Shown here one piece after another: positions 34,667-44,203 of a stretch of DNA of 51,840 nucleotides; positions within the stretch are counted from its first letter, which is position 1; each line of letters starts with the position of its first letter. This DNA is from an uncultured Hyphomicrobium sp. GTDB lineage: Bacteria > Pseudomonadota > Alphaproteobacteria > Rhizobiales > Hyphomicrobiaceae. The notes under the pieces are model-generated. The model was not told where the DNA came from, did not search any database, and worked only from the letters and a program-made list of their open reading frames with translations. Where the stretch lies: positions 1 through 51,840 of the forward strand of contig CAKTFJ010000009.1 in assembly GCA_934555825.1 (NCBI GenBank), written 5' to 3'. Made by a program: the position numbers and the translations under genes.

Positions 34667-34981
34667 AATACTCACCGCCCCGTTCTTTGATCGGGCGTTG
34701 GGTGCGTTGCGTTTTCTTTAGGAAATACAACGCGACCCGCCGGGCTGCTCAGGAAATATCCACAGCCGGTCCGGCTTACCCATGTCTCAGAGGGAAACGC
34801 TTTAACATTCTCCGCGTATCGTGTGGTGGCGTGGTGGATTTTCGACCGGGTGATCCGTGTGGAATGGGGGCGTGAATGCTTGGGGCCTCTGCAACACAAG
34901 GTGTGCTCGCGTCCGATCGGTCGCCGGGTTTTCTGAGGCGCGATCCGCGCCCGGCCCGGTGAGCTGCGAGCGGAGACTTCG
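34667..34981. other. intergenic region between soxF and fadE
   Basis: No gene supported in 315 bases. An imperfect inverted pair GTTGCGTTTTCTTT / AGGAAATACAACGCG lies near 34708-34735, about 40 bases after soxF, and may act as a terminator. The fadE promoter should lie to the right. A single weak DnaA-box-like word (34756-34764) is considered chance. Confidence 0.4.
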
Positions 34982-37504
34982 ATGACGGTGATCCTGCTCC
35001 TGATGGTTCTTGTCGCCGTTGCGGTGGCGCTCGGCATGTTGCGTGCCGCGCCGTGGCAATGGGCAGTGGCGCTTGGGCTTGTGACGCTCTCCTGGCAGGC
35101 GGGCCTCTTTCATGGCGTCCCTTCCGTTCCGCATGTGAGTTTTCTCGGCTTCTTTGTGTGGCTTGCGATCGCGGGTCTCGCTGCGCAGTCTCTTCCAAAC
35201 GTGCGCCGGCGGCTCGTGACCGAGCCTGCGTTCAAGCTGGTCGGCCGTGTACTGCCCAAGGTGTCCGACACCGAGCAGCAAGCGCTAAATGCGGGAACGG
35301 TCGGTTTCGACGCCGAGATCTTTTCCGGCACGCCGGATTGGACGAAGCTTCGCGCCGTGCCGCCCATTGTCCTGACGCCGGACGAGCGCGCGTTCCTCGA
35401 CGGGCCGACGGCCGAACTTTGCAGCATGATCGACCACTGGAAGATCCGCCACACGGATCGGCGGATGCCGACCGAGATCTGGGATTTCGTGAAGGCTCAC
35501 GGTTTCCTCGGGATGCTCATCTCGAAGGAGCATGGGGGGCTTGGCTTCTCCGCGCAGGCGCAATCGCTGATCCTCGGCATGATCGCGTCGCGGTCGCCGG
35601 ATGTCGTCACCATCGTGATGGTGCCGAATTCGCTGGGCCCCGGAGAGTTGATCGAGAAGTACGGAACGGACGAGCAGAAGCATCACTATCTGCCGCGGCT
35701 CGCACGCGGCGAAGAGGTCCCGTGCTTCGCGCTGACAGGGCCCACGTCCGGCTCGGACGCCGCCACCATGCGCGACATCGGCTATGTCACGAGAGGCGAG
35801 CACGAGGGCCGACAGGCAGTCGGCATCCGCGTGTCATGGGACAAGCGGTATATCACGCTTGGGCCTGAGGCGACGCTGCTCGGCCTCGCGTTCCGCTTGT
35901 TCGATCCGGACAAGCTTCTGGGCGAAACAGAAGACATCGGCATCACGGTTGCGCTCATTCCGACGACGCATCCAGGCGTAAAGATCGGGCGGCGGCATCT
36001 GCCCTCGGGTGCGGCATTTCCGAACGGTCCCAACTGGGGCACTGACGTTTTCATTCCCATCGACTGGGTGATCGGCGGTCAGGCCATGGCCGGCCAGGGC
36101 TGGCGGATGCTCATGGAATGCCTCGCAGCCGGACGCGCGATTTCGCTGCCGTCGTCGGCTACGGCAGGTGCCAAGGCCATGCTGCGCTTCAGCACGGCTT
36201 ATGCACGCATTCGACGACAGTTCGGGCTCTCCATCGCGCGGATGGAAGGCGTGGAGGAGCCGCTCGCTCGTCTCGTCGAAACGGCGTACGTGAACGAAGC
36301 CGCGCGTGCGGTGACGGCGGCGATGGTCTCGCGCGGCGAGCGGCCATCGGTGATTTCCGCGCTCATGAAGTATCAAACGACGGAGCGCATGCGCCGCGCC
36401 GTCAACGACACCTTCGACATTCATGGCGGGCGCGCGATCTGCGACGGGCCTTCGAACTATCTGCAGTCGGCCTATCAGATGGTGCCGGTCGGGATCACGG
36501 TGGAAGGCGCGAACATTCTGACGCGCACACTCATAACGTTCGCGCAAGGCGCGCTGCGCTCCCACCCCTATCTCTATCGCGAGGTGCAGGCCGTGCAGGA
36601 GCCCGACCGGGAGAAGGGACTTCAGGATTTCGAGGATGCGTTCCTCGGGCACATCGCCTTCTCGATCTCGAACGTCACGGGTGCGTTCTTCCACAATCTG
36701 ACGCTGGGTCTGTTCGCGGAAGTGCCGGAGCGCGCGCAAGGGCTCGAAGCGATTTATCGGCAACTTTCGCGAGCCTCGCGCAATTTCGCGCTTGTTGCTG
36801 ATATGACGGTGGCGCTGCTCGGCGGCGGGCTCAAGGTGAAGCAGAAGCTCACGGGCCGTCTCGCCGATGCGCTGTCGGAAATCTATCTCGCGTGCTGTGT
36901 GGTGAAGCGCTTCGAGGACGACGGGCGGCCGGATGCGGACAGGGCCATCGTCGCCTTTGCCGTGACGAACGGGCTCTATCGCTATGAGGAGGCGATGCGC
37001 GGCGTCGTCGAGAATTTTCCGAACCCGGCCGTGCGCGTTTTTCTGCGCGTGCTCGTGTTCCCGTTCGGGCGGCACTACTATCCCGCTCCCGATGCGCTGG
37101 GCTCGCGGATCGTGCGGCTTGCAATCGAGCCCGGCGAGGTGCGCGATCGCCTCACCCGCGACATCTATATTTCCGACAATCCGGACGATCCGACAGGACT
37201 TCTCGAAGCGGCGCTGAAGAAGGTCGTTGCGGCGGAGGCGGCCGAAAAGAAGGTCGAGCGCGCTATTCGTGCCGGGATCGTGCGGCGCTATCATGGCCTC
37301 GACTGGATTGGTGAGGCGGCCGATGCCGGCACTATCACCGAGAGCGAGGCGCAGCTTTTGCGGGAGGCGGAGGCGCTGACCCAGCGGGTTATCGCTGTCG
37401 ACCACTTTGCGCCGGAGGATTTGATGCCCAACTATCGGAAGGCTCAGCCTCCGGGGTTGGGCCACAACGTGCGCGCCGCCACGGCCGGCGCGGAGCAATC
37501 GTAA
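34982..37504 (+). CDS. fadE: acyl-CoA dehydrogenase, FadE type
   Basis: An 840-residue acyl-CoA dehydrogenase of the long FadE family, catalysing the first, FAD-dependent step of beta-oxidation. Residues 1-60 hold two hydrophobic helices for membrane association. The dehydrogenase core follows: KEHGGLGFSAQAQS, CFALTGPTSGSDAA, GRAISLPSSATAGAK and the late DIHGGRAICDGPSN with its FAD contacts. Then comes the FadE-specific C-terminal DUF1974 region (from about residue 520). Length is close to E. coli FadE (814). It starts a unit with fadJ 15 bases later. Confidence 0.95.
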   Translation: MTVILLLMVLVAVAVALGMLRAAPWQWAVALGLVTLSWQAGLFHGVPSVPHVSFLGFFVWLAIAGLAAQSLPNVRRRLVTEPAFKLVGRVLPKVSDTEQQALNAGTVGFDAEIFSGTPDWTKLRAVPPIVLTPDERAFLDGPTAELCSMIDHWKIRHTDRRMPTEIWDFVKAHGFLGMLISKEHGGLGFSAQAQSLILGMIASRSPDVVTIVMVPNSLGPGELIEKYGTDEQKHHYLPRLARGEEVPCFALTGPTSGSDAATMRDIGYVTRGEHEGRQAVGIRVSWDKRYITLGPEATLLGLAFRLFDPDKLLGETEDIGITVALIPTTHPGVKIGRRHLPSGAAFPNGPNWGTDVFIPIDWVIGGQAMAGQGWRMLMECLAAGRAISLPSSATAGAKAMLRFSTAYARIRRQFGLSIARMEGVEEPLARLVETAYVNEAARAVTAAMVSRGERPSVISALMKYQTTERMRRAVNDTFDIHGGRAICDGPSNYLQSAYQMVPVGITVEGANILTRTLITFAQGALRSHPYLYREVQAVQEPDREKGLQDFEDAFLGHIAFSISNVTGAFFHNLTLGLFAEVPERAQGLEAIYRQLSRASRNFALVADMTVALLGGGLKVKQKLTGRLADALSEIYLACCVVKRFEDDGRPDADRAIVAFAVTNGLYRYEEAMRGVVENFPNPAVRVFLRVLVFPFGRHYYPAPDALGSRIVRLAIEPGEVRDRLTRDIYISDNPDDPTGLLEAALKKVVAAEAAEKKVERAIRAGIVRRYHGLDWIGEAADAGTITESEAQLLREAEALTQRVIAVDHFAPEDLMPNYRKAQPPGLGHNVRAATAGAEQS

Positions 37505-37519
37505 TGGGAGACGCGACCG

Positions 37520-39544
37520 ATGGCGCATGAGACCGAAGCGGCGCTGGGCGAGACAGCGACGACGCCGGTTTTCCGGGATTGGCGGTATTCCGTCGATCTG
37601 GAAGGGATCGGCTGGGCCGTGTTCGACCGCGAGGGCCAGAGCGCCAACGCGCTCGGCACACGGCCGCTGGAGGAGCTGGCAGCCATCGTGGCGCTCGCTG
37701 AGGAGGGCGCCCGCGCGCGCACGCTCACTGGCCTCGTCATCATTTCCGGCAAGGAGAAGGGCTTCATTGTCGGCGCGGACATCAACGAGTTCGACGGATT
37801 TACGTCGGAGTTCGAGGTGATCGAGCGCTTGCGTCCCGTGCTCGCGCTGTTCGACCGGATCGAGAAACTGCCTGTTCCGGTCGTCGCCGCCATTCATGGT
37901 GTGTGCGTGGGCGGGGGGCTCGAACTGGCGCTCGCGTGCCATTACAGAATTGCGACGCGCGACGAGAAAACCCGAGTCGGTTTCCCCGAGGTGAAGCTCG
38001 GCATCTTCCCCGGCTGGCACGGCACCGTGCGCTCGATCCGTCAGGCGGGGCCTGTTGCGGCCATGCAGGCAATGCTGACGGGCAGCATGATCGGCGCGAG
38101 CCGCGCGCGGGGGATGGGCCTCATTGATCAGCTCGTCGCATCGCCGGACATGCTCCGCTGGGCCGCGCGCAAGGCCATTCTCCAGAAGCGCAAAGCGAAA
38201 CCAGCCGGGCTTGCCAAATCTCTGCTCGCGCGCTGGCCGGCACGCACGCTTCTCGTCAAGAAGATGCGCGATGCGACAGCAAAGAAAGTGCGCGAGGATC
38301 ATTATCCCTCGCCCTTCCGCCTCATCGATCTGTTCGAGCTGCATGGCGGCGATCCGGAAGCCCTCAAAGCCGCCGAGACGCGTTATTTCGCACCGCTTCT
38401 CGTTTCCGATACGTCGCGCAACCTGCGGCGCGTATTCAAGCTTTCCGAGCTGTTGAAGGCCCAGGCTCCGAAGAAACAGGCATGGAGGCCGCTTCGCGTG
38501 CATGTGATCGGCGCGGGGACGATGGGCGCCGACATCGCGGGATGGTGCGTCGCGAACGGAATGGAAGCGACGTTGCAGGATCTCTCGGACGAGGTGATCG
38601 CGAAGGGCATCAAGGCGCAGGGGCGCGTGCTCAAGCGCCGCTTCAAGACGAAGGCGGCGCTCGCCGCGGCGAAGGCGCGGCTGATTGCGGATGCCGCCGG
38701 TGACGGCGTCGTGCATGCCGACGTGATCATCGAGGCGATTGTCGAGCGGCTCGACGTCAAGCAGGAGCTGTTCAAGTCGCTCGAAGGCAGGATCAAGCCG
38801 GATGCGCTGCTCGCGACCAATACGTCATCGCTTGAAATCGAGGCCATTGCCGAGCCGCTGGCCGACCCAGGTCGTCTGATCGGCATCCACTTCTTCAATC
38901 CCGTGGCGCAGATGCCGCTCGTCGAAGTGGTGCGCGGGGCGCAGAGCCGTGAGGAGGAAGTGCTGAAGGGCGCGACGTTCGTCACCGCCATCGGCAAGTT
39001 TCCGCTTATCACGAAGAGCGTGCCCGGTTTCCTCGTGAACCGCGTGCTGGCGCCCTACATGATGGAAGCGATGGCGCGCATCGAGAAGGGCGAGGAGAAG
39101 GAGCGGATCGACGAAGCCGCGCGCGCGTTCGGCATGCCGATGGGTCCGATCGAGCTTGCGGACACCGTGGGGCTCGATGTCTGCGCGCATGTCGGTAGGA
39201 TCCTTGGGCTCTCGCCCGAGGGCTCGCATCTCGACCGGCTGGTGGCCGCGAAGAAGCTCGGCAAGAAAACGGGCGAAGGGTTCTACGTCTGGAAGGACGG
39301 CAAGCCCGACAAGGGCTTCAAGGATTACACGCCGCTCGAACTCGAACGCTTCGGGCGCATCCTGATCGAGCCGTTGATCCGTGAATCGGAGCGTGCTCTC
39401 GCCGACGGCGTGGTGGAGAGCGCGGATCTCGTCGATGCGGGCGTGATCTTCGGCACCGGCTTTGCGCCGTTCCGTGGCGGGCCCTTGCATTACAAGGCGA
39501 GCCTGGAACCTCGCGATACGGTTCCAGCGGAAGCGGCTGAATAA
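37520..39544 (+). CDS. fadJ: fatty-acid oxidation multifunctional protein (enoyl-CoA hydratase / 3-hydroxyacyl-CoA dehydrogenase)
   Basis: A 674-residue fusion. Residues 20-200 are the crotonase domain, with the oxyanion-hole AAIHGVCVGGGLELALACHYR and the acidic EVKLGIFPGWHG. From about residue 325 comes the NAD-binding domain with VIGAGTMGADIAGWC, then HFFNPVAQMPLVEVV (catalytic His) and KSVPGFLVNRVLAPYM, with a C-terminal dehydrogenase domain (GFAPFRGGP). It hydrates and then oxidises acyl-CoA intermediates. It resembles FadJ/FadB; which one is not decided here. It is 15 bases downstream of fadE and 59 upstream of the thiolase. Confidence 0.95.
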   Translation: MAHETEAALGETATTPVFRDWRYSVDLEGIGWAVFDREGQSANALGTRPLEELAAIVALAEEGARARTLTGLVIISGKEKGFIVGADINEFDGFTSEFEVIERLRPVLALFDRIEKLPVPVVAAIHGVCVGGGLELALACHYRIATRDEKTRVGFPEVKLGIFPGWHGTVRSIRQAGPVAAMQAMLTGSMIGASRARGMGLIDQLVASPDMLRWAARKAILQKRKAKPAGLAKSLLARWPARTLLVKKMRDATAKKVREDHYPSPFRLIDLFELHGGDPEALKAAETRYFAPLLVSDTSRNLRRVFKLSELLKAQAPKKQAWRPLRVHVIGAGTMGADIAGWCVANGMEATLQDLSDEVIAKGIKAQGRVLKRRFKTKAALAAAKARLIADAAGDGVVHADVIIEAIVERLDVKQELFKSLEGRIKPDALLATNTSSLEIEAIAEPLADPGRLIGIHFFNPVAQMPLVEVVRGAQSREEEVLKGATFVTAIGKFPLITKSVPGFLVNRVLAPYMMEAMARIEKGEEKERIDEAARAFGMPMGPIELADTVGLDVCAHVGRILGLSPEGSHLDRLVAAKKLGKKTGEGFYVWKDGKPDKGFKDYTPLELERFGRILIEPLIRESERALADGVVESADLVDAGVIFGTGFAPFRGGPLHYKASLEPRDTVPAEAAE

Positions 39545-39603
39545 GACACGGTTGACGGTGGATCGCGCCCCGAGACGTGCGGCGCAGAGGGAGTTCATGA
39601 GAG

Positions 39604-40908
39604 ATGGGTGATCGACTGAGACGGGTCGGGATCGTGGGCGGCGTCCGCACGCCCTTCTGCCGTTCGAACACGTTCTATGCCGACCTCAGCAACCTGGACC
39701 TGATGACGGCGGCGCTCAACGGACTGGTCGACAAGTACGGGCTCAAAGGCCAGCACATCGACGAAGTCGTCGGCGGTGCGGTGGTCAGCCATTCGAAGGA
39801 CTACAATCTCGCACGCGAGGCGGTGCTGGGTACCAGGCTCGCGCCCTCCACGCCGGGCGTGACGCTGCAGCAGGCGTGCGGGACGAGCCTGCAGGCGGCG
39901 GCGATGATCGGCGCCAAGATCGCCTCAGGCGAGATCGAGTGCGGCATTGCGGCAGGCTCCGATACGACGTCGGATGCGCCCATCGTCTTTTCAAAGAAGT
40001 TTTCGAGCCGTCTCGTGCAGCTTCCGCAGCAGAAGACGGCGATGGACCGCGTGCGTGTGTTCAAGGGGTTCAGTCCGAGTGAGCTTGCGCCGCAGCCGCC
40101 AAACGTGGCGGAGCCGCGCACGGGCCTCAGCATGGGCCAGCATTGCGAGCTGATGGCGCGCGAATGGAAGGTGGGGCGCGCGGAGCAGGATCGCTTCGCG
40201 TTCGAAAGCCATCGCAAGGGTGCCGAAGCCTATCGCACGGGCTACATGGACGACCTTCTCGTGCCGACGGCCGGTGTGTTCCGCGATAACAACCTGCGCG
40301 AGGACATCAGCCTCGACAAGCTCGCGACGCTCAAGACCGCGTTCGACAAGTCGGATAAGGGAACGCTCACGGCCGCCAACTCGACACCGATGACGGATGG
40401 TGCGGCCACCGTGCTGCTTGCGAGCGAGGAATGGGCTGCGGCGCGCGGGCTTCCGATCCAGTCCTTCCTGACGTACACGCAGACGTCGGCCAACAACTTC
40501 GTGGCGGGCGAAGGGCTCCTGATGGCGCCGACGATTGCGGTGGCGAAGATGCTGCAACGTGCCGGGCTCACGCTGCAGGATTTCGATTTCTACGAGATCC
40601 ACGAGGCGTTCGCAGCACAGGTGCTGGCGACGCTGAAAGCGTGGGAAGATCCTCAGTACAACCGTACACATCTCGGCCGTGACGTGCCGCTCGGGTCCAT
40701 CGACCGGGCGAAGCTCAACGTGAGGGGTTCGTCGCTCGCGTTCGGCCATCCGTTTGCGGCCACGGGTGCGCGCGTGCTGGGCAATCTCTCGAAGCTGCTC
40801 GCAGACAACGGCGGGCGCGGGCTGATCTCGATCTGCACCGCGGGCGGCATGGGCGTGGCCGCGATCCTCGAAAGTGCGCGCCAATCCGAAGCCCGCGCCG
40901 CAGCCTGA
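39604..40908 (+). CDS. fadI: acetyl-CoA C-acyltransferase (3-ketoacyl-CoA thiolase)
   Basis: A 434-residue thiolase that releases acetyl-CoA in the last beta-oxidation step. Motifs: nucleophile Cys in LQQACGTSLQAAAM (about residue 92), YEIHEAFAAQ, GHPFAATGAR with the catalytic His, and the C-terminal CTAGGMGVA Cys. The FVAGEGLLMAPT-type insert and length place it with the FadI rather than FadA branch. It follows the multifunctional gene and completes the operon. Confidence 0.95.
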   Translation: MGDRLRRVGIVGGVRTPFCRSNTFYADLSNLDLMTAALNGLVDKYGLKGQHIDEVVGGAVVSHSKDYNLAREAVLGTRLAPSTPGVTLQQACGTSLQAAAMIGAKIASGEIECGIAAGSDTTSDAPIVFSKKFSSRLVQLPQQKTAMDRVRVFKGFSPSELAPQPPNVAEPRTGLSMGQHCELMAREWKVGRAEQDRFAFESHRKGAEAYRTGYMDDLLVPTAGVFRDNNLREDISLDKLATLKTAFDKSDKGTLTAANSTPMTDGAATVLLASEEWAAARGLPIQSFLTYTQTSANNFVAGEGLLMAPTIAVAKMLQRAGLTLQDFDFYEIHEAFAAQVLATLKAWEDPQYNRTHLGRDVPLGSIDRAKLNVRGSSLAFGHPFAATGARVLGNLSKLLADNGGRGLISICTAGGMGVAAILESARQSEARAAA

Positions 40909-41001
40909 TCCAGATCAGACGACGGAAATCGTCTGGCCTGTGCGTTCTCGCGCTTGAAGGGGCGATCCACGGATCGCACCTTATTACGCATGGGGACGAA
41001 A

Positions 41002-41883
41002 ATGACAGAGAACAACGGGATCTCACGTCGCGGCGCGCTGGCAGGGCTGGCCGGGTCTGCGGCGCTTTTGGGTGGCGGCAACCGTGCGTCGGCGGCAGGG
41101 CCGGAGATATCCGCCCCCGCGGCAGCCTCGCCGCATGGCGTCTGTCACATGACGCCGCGGATGGTGGAAGGCCCATTCTATTTCGACCCTGACCTGGTCA
41201 GGAGCGACATCACGGAGGGACGCGCCGGCGTTCCGCTCCGCGTCGTGCTTCAGATCACAGACGGCGCGACATGCCAGCCCATCCCGGGCGCTCGCGTCGA
41301 TCTCTGGCATTGCGATGCCACGGGGCAGTATTCCGGCTACGATGGTCAGGGCGACGATCGGAGCATTTCAACCAAGGGCGAAAAGTTTCTGCGCGGAACG
41401 CAGACGACGAACGCCACGGGCGAGGTTGCGTTCACGACGATCTACCCCGGATGGTATCGGGGCCGCACGACGCACATTCACTTCAAGGTGTTGCTCGACG
41501 AAAAATCGATGCTGACAGGGCAGATGTATTTCCCGGATGCGCTCTCGGAATACATCTTCACAAACATCGCGCCCTACACGGAGCGTACGGCCAAGCGCGA
41601 CACGCTGAACAGCACGGATTGGATTGCGGCCGCGGATGGGGATCACATCACGTACGTCGGTGTGCGCGAAGAGGCGGACGCTTACGTGGCGACGCTCGTC
41701 ATCGGTGTGGACCCTGCAGCCGCGCCCGAGCGGGCCGGGATGGGCCGGCCTCCCGGACCGCCGCCCGGTGGCCCGGGTGGTCCGCCGCCTGGAGCGCGTC
41801 CGCCGGGACCTCCGCCGGGGATGGAAGGCGGTCCGACGCGACCGCGGGGGACCGGCTCCATCGTGCCGGGCGGCGAGACCTGA
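41002..41883 (+). CDS. Tat-exported intradiol dioxygenase-like protein with a Pro/Gly-rich tail
   Basis: A 293-residue protein. A Tat signal (ISRRGALAGLAGSAALLGG) leads to an intradiol ring-cleavage dioxygenase-like domain. It has GVPLRVVLQI, PIPGARVDLWHCDATGQYSGY (first Tyr ligand region) and PGWYRGRTTHIHFKV, which carries the second Tyr and the two His of the 2-Tyr/2-His Fe(III) site. All four ligands appear present. Cytoplasmic intradiol enzymes cleave catechols; exported ones have unclear substrates. The final 60 residues are Pro/Gly-rich (repeats of PPGPPPG) and probably disordered. Start at 41002 gives the Tat n-region; 40990 is possible. It lies after fadI and converges with fadD. Confidence 0.86.
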   Translation: MTENNGISRRGALAGLAGSAALLGGGNRASAAGPEISAPAAASPHGVCHMTPRMVEGPFYFDPDLVRSDITEGRAGVPLRVVLQITDGATCQPIPGARVDLWHCDATGQYSGYDGQGDDRSISTKGEKFLRGTQTTNATGEVAFTTIYPGWYRGRTTHIHFKVLLDEKSMLTGQMYFPDALSEYIFTNIAPYTERTAKRDTLNSTDWIAAADGDHITYVGVREEADAYVATLVIGVDPAAAPERAGMGRPPGPPPGGPGGPPPGARPPGPPPGMEGGPTRPRGTGSIVPGGET

Positions 41884-41889
41884 TCGGCA

Positions 41890-41927
41890 GCAAGAAGCCC
41901 GGCCGCCTTCTTAGCTGCTGGGCTTCT
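41890..41927. terminator. possible bidirectional terminator between the dioxygenase and fadD
   Basis: AAGAAGCCC and GGGCTTCTT form a 9-bp stem around a 20-base loop, with CTTCG / T-rich sequence on the plus side. It overlaps the last codons of fadD. Likely shared by the two convergent genes. Confidence 0.4.
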
Positions 41928-43644
41928 TCTTCGATTTCTCGATCTCTTCAGCCTTCAGCTCCTTCTTCGAGAGCTTGCCGATCATCGTTCGGGGCAGCTT
42001 GTCGCGGAACTCGATGTCGGCCGGCATCTCGATCTTGGAGAGTTTGGCTTCCAGGTGCTTCATGAGCACGGCTTTGCTTGTCTCCTCGCCCTCCTTGAGT
42101 TTCACGAAGGCTTTCGGCGCTTCGCCTCGGTATTTGTCGGAGATGCCGATGACGATCACCTCCTCGACGGTGGCGTGCTCATAAAGCGCTTCCTCGACGC
42201 GTCGGGGGTAGACGTTGTAGCCTGAGCAGATGATGAGATCCTTGATGCGGTCGACGATGAAGAAGAAGCCATCCTCGTCCATCACGCCGACGTCGCCCGT
42301 TCGCACGAACTCGCCCACGAACTGATCCAGCGTTTCCTGTGGACGGTTCCAGTAGCCTTTCATCACTTGAGGCCCCGCAACGCACACCTCGCCGCGCTCG
42401 CCCTGCGGAACTTCGCGCGTGGGATCGGTGAGGTCACGCAGTGAAACGATCGTTGCCGGGAGAGGAAGGCCGATCGAGCCGCTCTTCACTGGGCCGTCGA
42501 GCGGGTTGCACGTGACGACGGGAGACGCTTCCGAAAGGCCGTAGCCCTCCACCAGCGCACATGCCGTGACCGCTTCGAAGCGCTCTTTGATTTCCAACGG
42601 AAGCGCTGCGCCGCCCGAGATGCAGAACTTGAGGCTCGTCAGGTCGTAGGACTTGATATTGGGATGGTTCAGGATAGCGTTGAACAGTGTGGGTACGCCC
42701 GGCATGAGCGTCGGACGATGCTTCGTGATCAGATCGAGTGCGTCTGCCAGCGTGAAGCGCGGCATGAGGATCTGCTCGGCTGCGATCCTGACGCCGAGGT
42801 TCAGAACCACCGTCATCGCAAACACATGGAAGAAGGGAAGGACGGCGAGCACCTTCTCCTCACCGGGTACGAGGCGCGGCGCCCAGGTGACGATCTGTTC
42901 AACGTTCAGATAAACGTTGGCGTGGGTCAGCATCGCACCCTTGGGCGTGCCGGTGGTGCCGCCGGTGTATTGCAGGACGGCAATGTCGGTTTCGGGATCG
43001 ATGGGGACGGGCGTGAACGTTTCCGGATCGGTCAGCACCTCGGCTTCGAGGCGGATGATATCGCGGGCCGGCGACGTTTTCGGGCGCGCCAGCTCTTTGG
43101 ATTTGAACAGTTTGAAGAGAACGGCCTTCGTGGCCGGCAGCAGCGCCGGAAACGAACAGACGACCGCGCCCTTCAGCACCTTGTCGGTGAGAAGGCGATC
43201 GACTTTCTCGAACAGGACTTTGAGATCGAGCGTCACCATCAGCTCGGTCTCGCTGTCCTTCACCTGGAATGTGAGTTCGTCCAGGGAATAGAGCGGGTTG
43301 TAATTGACGACGACGCCACCGGCCTTGAGCACGGCGAAGTAGTAGACGATGAACGTCGGGCTGTTGGGCAGGAAGAGGCCGACCTTGGTGCCTTTGACGA
43401 CGCCGAGGGCCTGAAGCCCGGCGGCTGCGCGATCCACGAGGTCGGCGATCTCTCTATACGTGAGGCTGTGGCCAAGAAAATTCGTGCATGGACGTTCCGG
43501 GTGCTCAGCAGCGGCCGTCTCGATAAGGCTGAATAGCGGCCGCGGCTCTGCCGCCATGGTCCAATCGACGTCTTTGGGGTAGCTTCTGAGCCAAGGATAG
43601 GCTGGAGGGGCGGCGGCGCCTCGGGCCGTCTCAGTGCTCACCAT
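41911..43644 (-). CDS. fadD: long-chain fatty-acid-CoA ligase
   Basis: A 577-residue ANL-superfamily adenylate-forming enzyme that activates fatty acids to acyl-CoA for the beta-oxidation enzymes encoded opposite. Motifs: P-loop YTGGTTGTPKGAMLTHANV, EGYGLSEASPVV, then EFVRTGDVGVMDEDGFFFIVDRIKDLIICSGYNVYPRRVEE with hinge Asp, and the C-terminal catalytic Lys in PRTMIGKLSKKEL. The N-terminal YPKDVDW region is common in FadD. The Lys/Ser-rich C-terminus overlaps the hairpin above. Confidence 0.95.
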   Translation of the reverse strand: MVSTETARGAAAPPAYPWLRSYPKDVDWTMAAEPRPLFSLIETAAAEHPERPCTNFLGHSLTYREIADLVDRAAAGLQALGVVKGTKVGLFLPNSPTFIVYYFAVLKAGGVVVNYNPLYSLDELTFQVKDSETELMVTLDLKVLFEKVDRLLTDKVLKGAVVCSFPALLPATKAVLFKLFKSKELARPKTSPARDIIRLEAEVLTDPETFTPVPIDPETDIAVLQYTGGTTGTPKGAMLTHANVYLNVEQIVTWAPRLVPGEEKVLAVLPFFHVFAMTVVLNLGVRIAAEQILMPRFTLADALDLITKHRPTLMPGVPTLFNAILNHPNIKSYDLTSLKFCISGGAALPLEIKERFEAVTACALVEGYGLSEASPVVTCNPLDGPVKSGSIGLPLPATIVSLRDLTDPTREVPQGERGEVCVAGPQVMKGYWNRPQETLDQFVGEFVRTGDVGVMDEDGFFFIVDRIKDLIICSGYNVYPRRVEEALYEHATVEEVIVIGISDKYRGEAPKAFVKLKEGEETSKAVLMKHLEAKLSKIEMPADIEFRDKLPRTMIGKLSKKELKAEEIEKSKKKPSS

Positions 43645-44203
43645 CGACCGTTCTCCCGGTGATTGCCGTCAGGGGCTCGTCCTGGAGGAGTGGCTGGGCG
43701 GTCCTTAAGCGGTCCCGCGTCCCAGTGCCGCGCTGCGGCCAAGGCCTTTGCCATCCTCCGGGCAAGCATTATCTTTAAATGTTCAAGACGCTCAGCGTCG
43801 TTAGCGGACATTGAACACTTTTTTGGCTTCTTCGCCTAGGCCACATGCCTGTAACGGCGCGGGCGCCGTGGCGTTCAGATGCGGCCTAAGTTTCTGTTTT
43901 AGAGTCTGATTCACGGGTTTGGTTTAGTTACATCACACCCGGTGTTGGGGGGTGTTCCTGCAGTTCGGCGCTGAAACGCTGTGCCTGATGGAACTTCGCA
44001 CCGCCTGCGGATCTGAGAAGAAGGGGCTTGTGCCGGTCGGTCACAGGGGGGGTATCCCCTCGGCTGGACTTCAGCCTGGTTTAAGGATATGTGACGCCCA
44101 AGCTTGTGATGATTGCAGCCCTGATCTACTTAAGTGTGCAATGACTTAAGTCGAATACACCGGGGTCCCTGCAAGTCGCGTTGGGCAGGGTTTGGAGAGC
44201 AAG
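43645..44203. other. 559-base intergenic region between divergent fadD and acyl carrier protein genes
   Basis: No convincing gene; a 65-codon frame at 43952-44149 has no ribosome-binding site and unlikely composition. It contains a nested hairpin at 43780-43817 (TGTTCAA ... TTGAACA enclosing GACGCT-C-AGCGTC) followed by CTTTTTTGG, which looks like a plus-strand terminator with no gene before it. Near the right end are the paired palindromes listed next. Confidence 0.5.
44128..44151. promoter_or_regulatory. paired ACTTAAGT palindromes upstream of the acyl carrier protein gene
   Basis: The 8-bp palindrome ACTTAAGT occurs twice, at 44128-44135 and 44144-44151, 16 bases start to start and about 52 bases before the ATG. 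The arrangement resembles a dimeric repressor operator, but the cognate regulator is unknown. Confidence 0.4.

Noticed and set aside
34756..34764. DnaA-box-like word ATATCCACA
   Set aside because: A single 8/9 match with no cluster, AT-rich unwinding region or origin gene nearby.
35834..38716. Open frame of 960 codons antisense to fadE and fadJ
   Set aside because: It lies opposite two unmistakable genes; its His/Arg-rich composition is what the reverse frame of high-GC coding DNA gives.
43952..44149. 65-codon open frame upstream of the ACP gene
   Set aside because: No ribosome-binding site, Cys-rich random-looking composition, and it runs through the paired palindromes.
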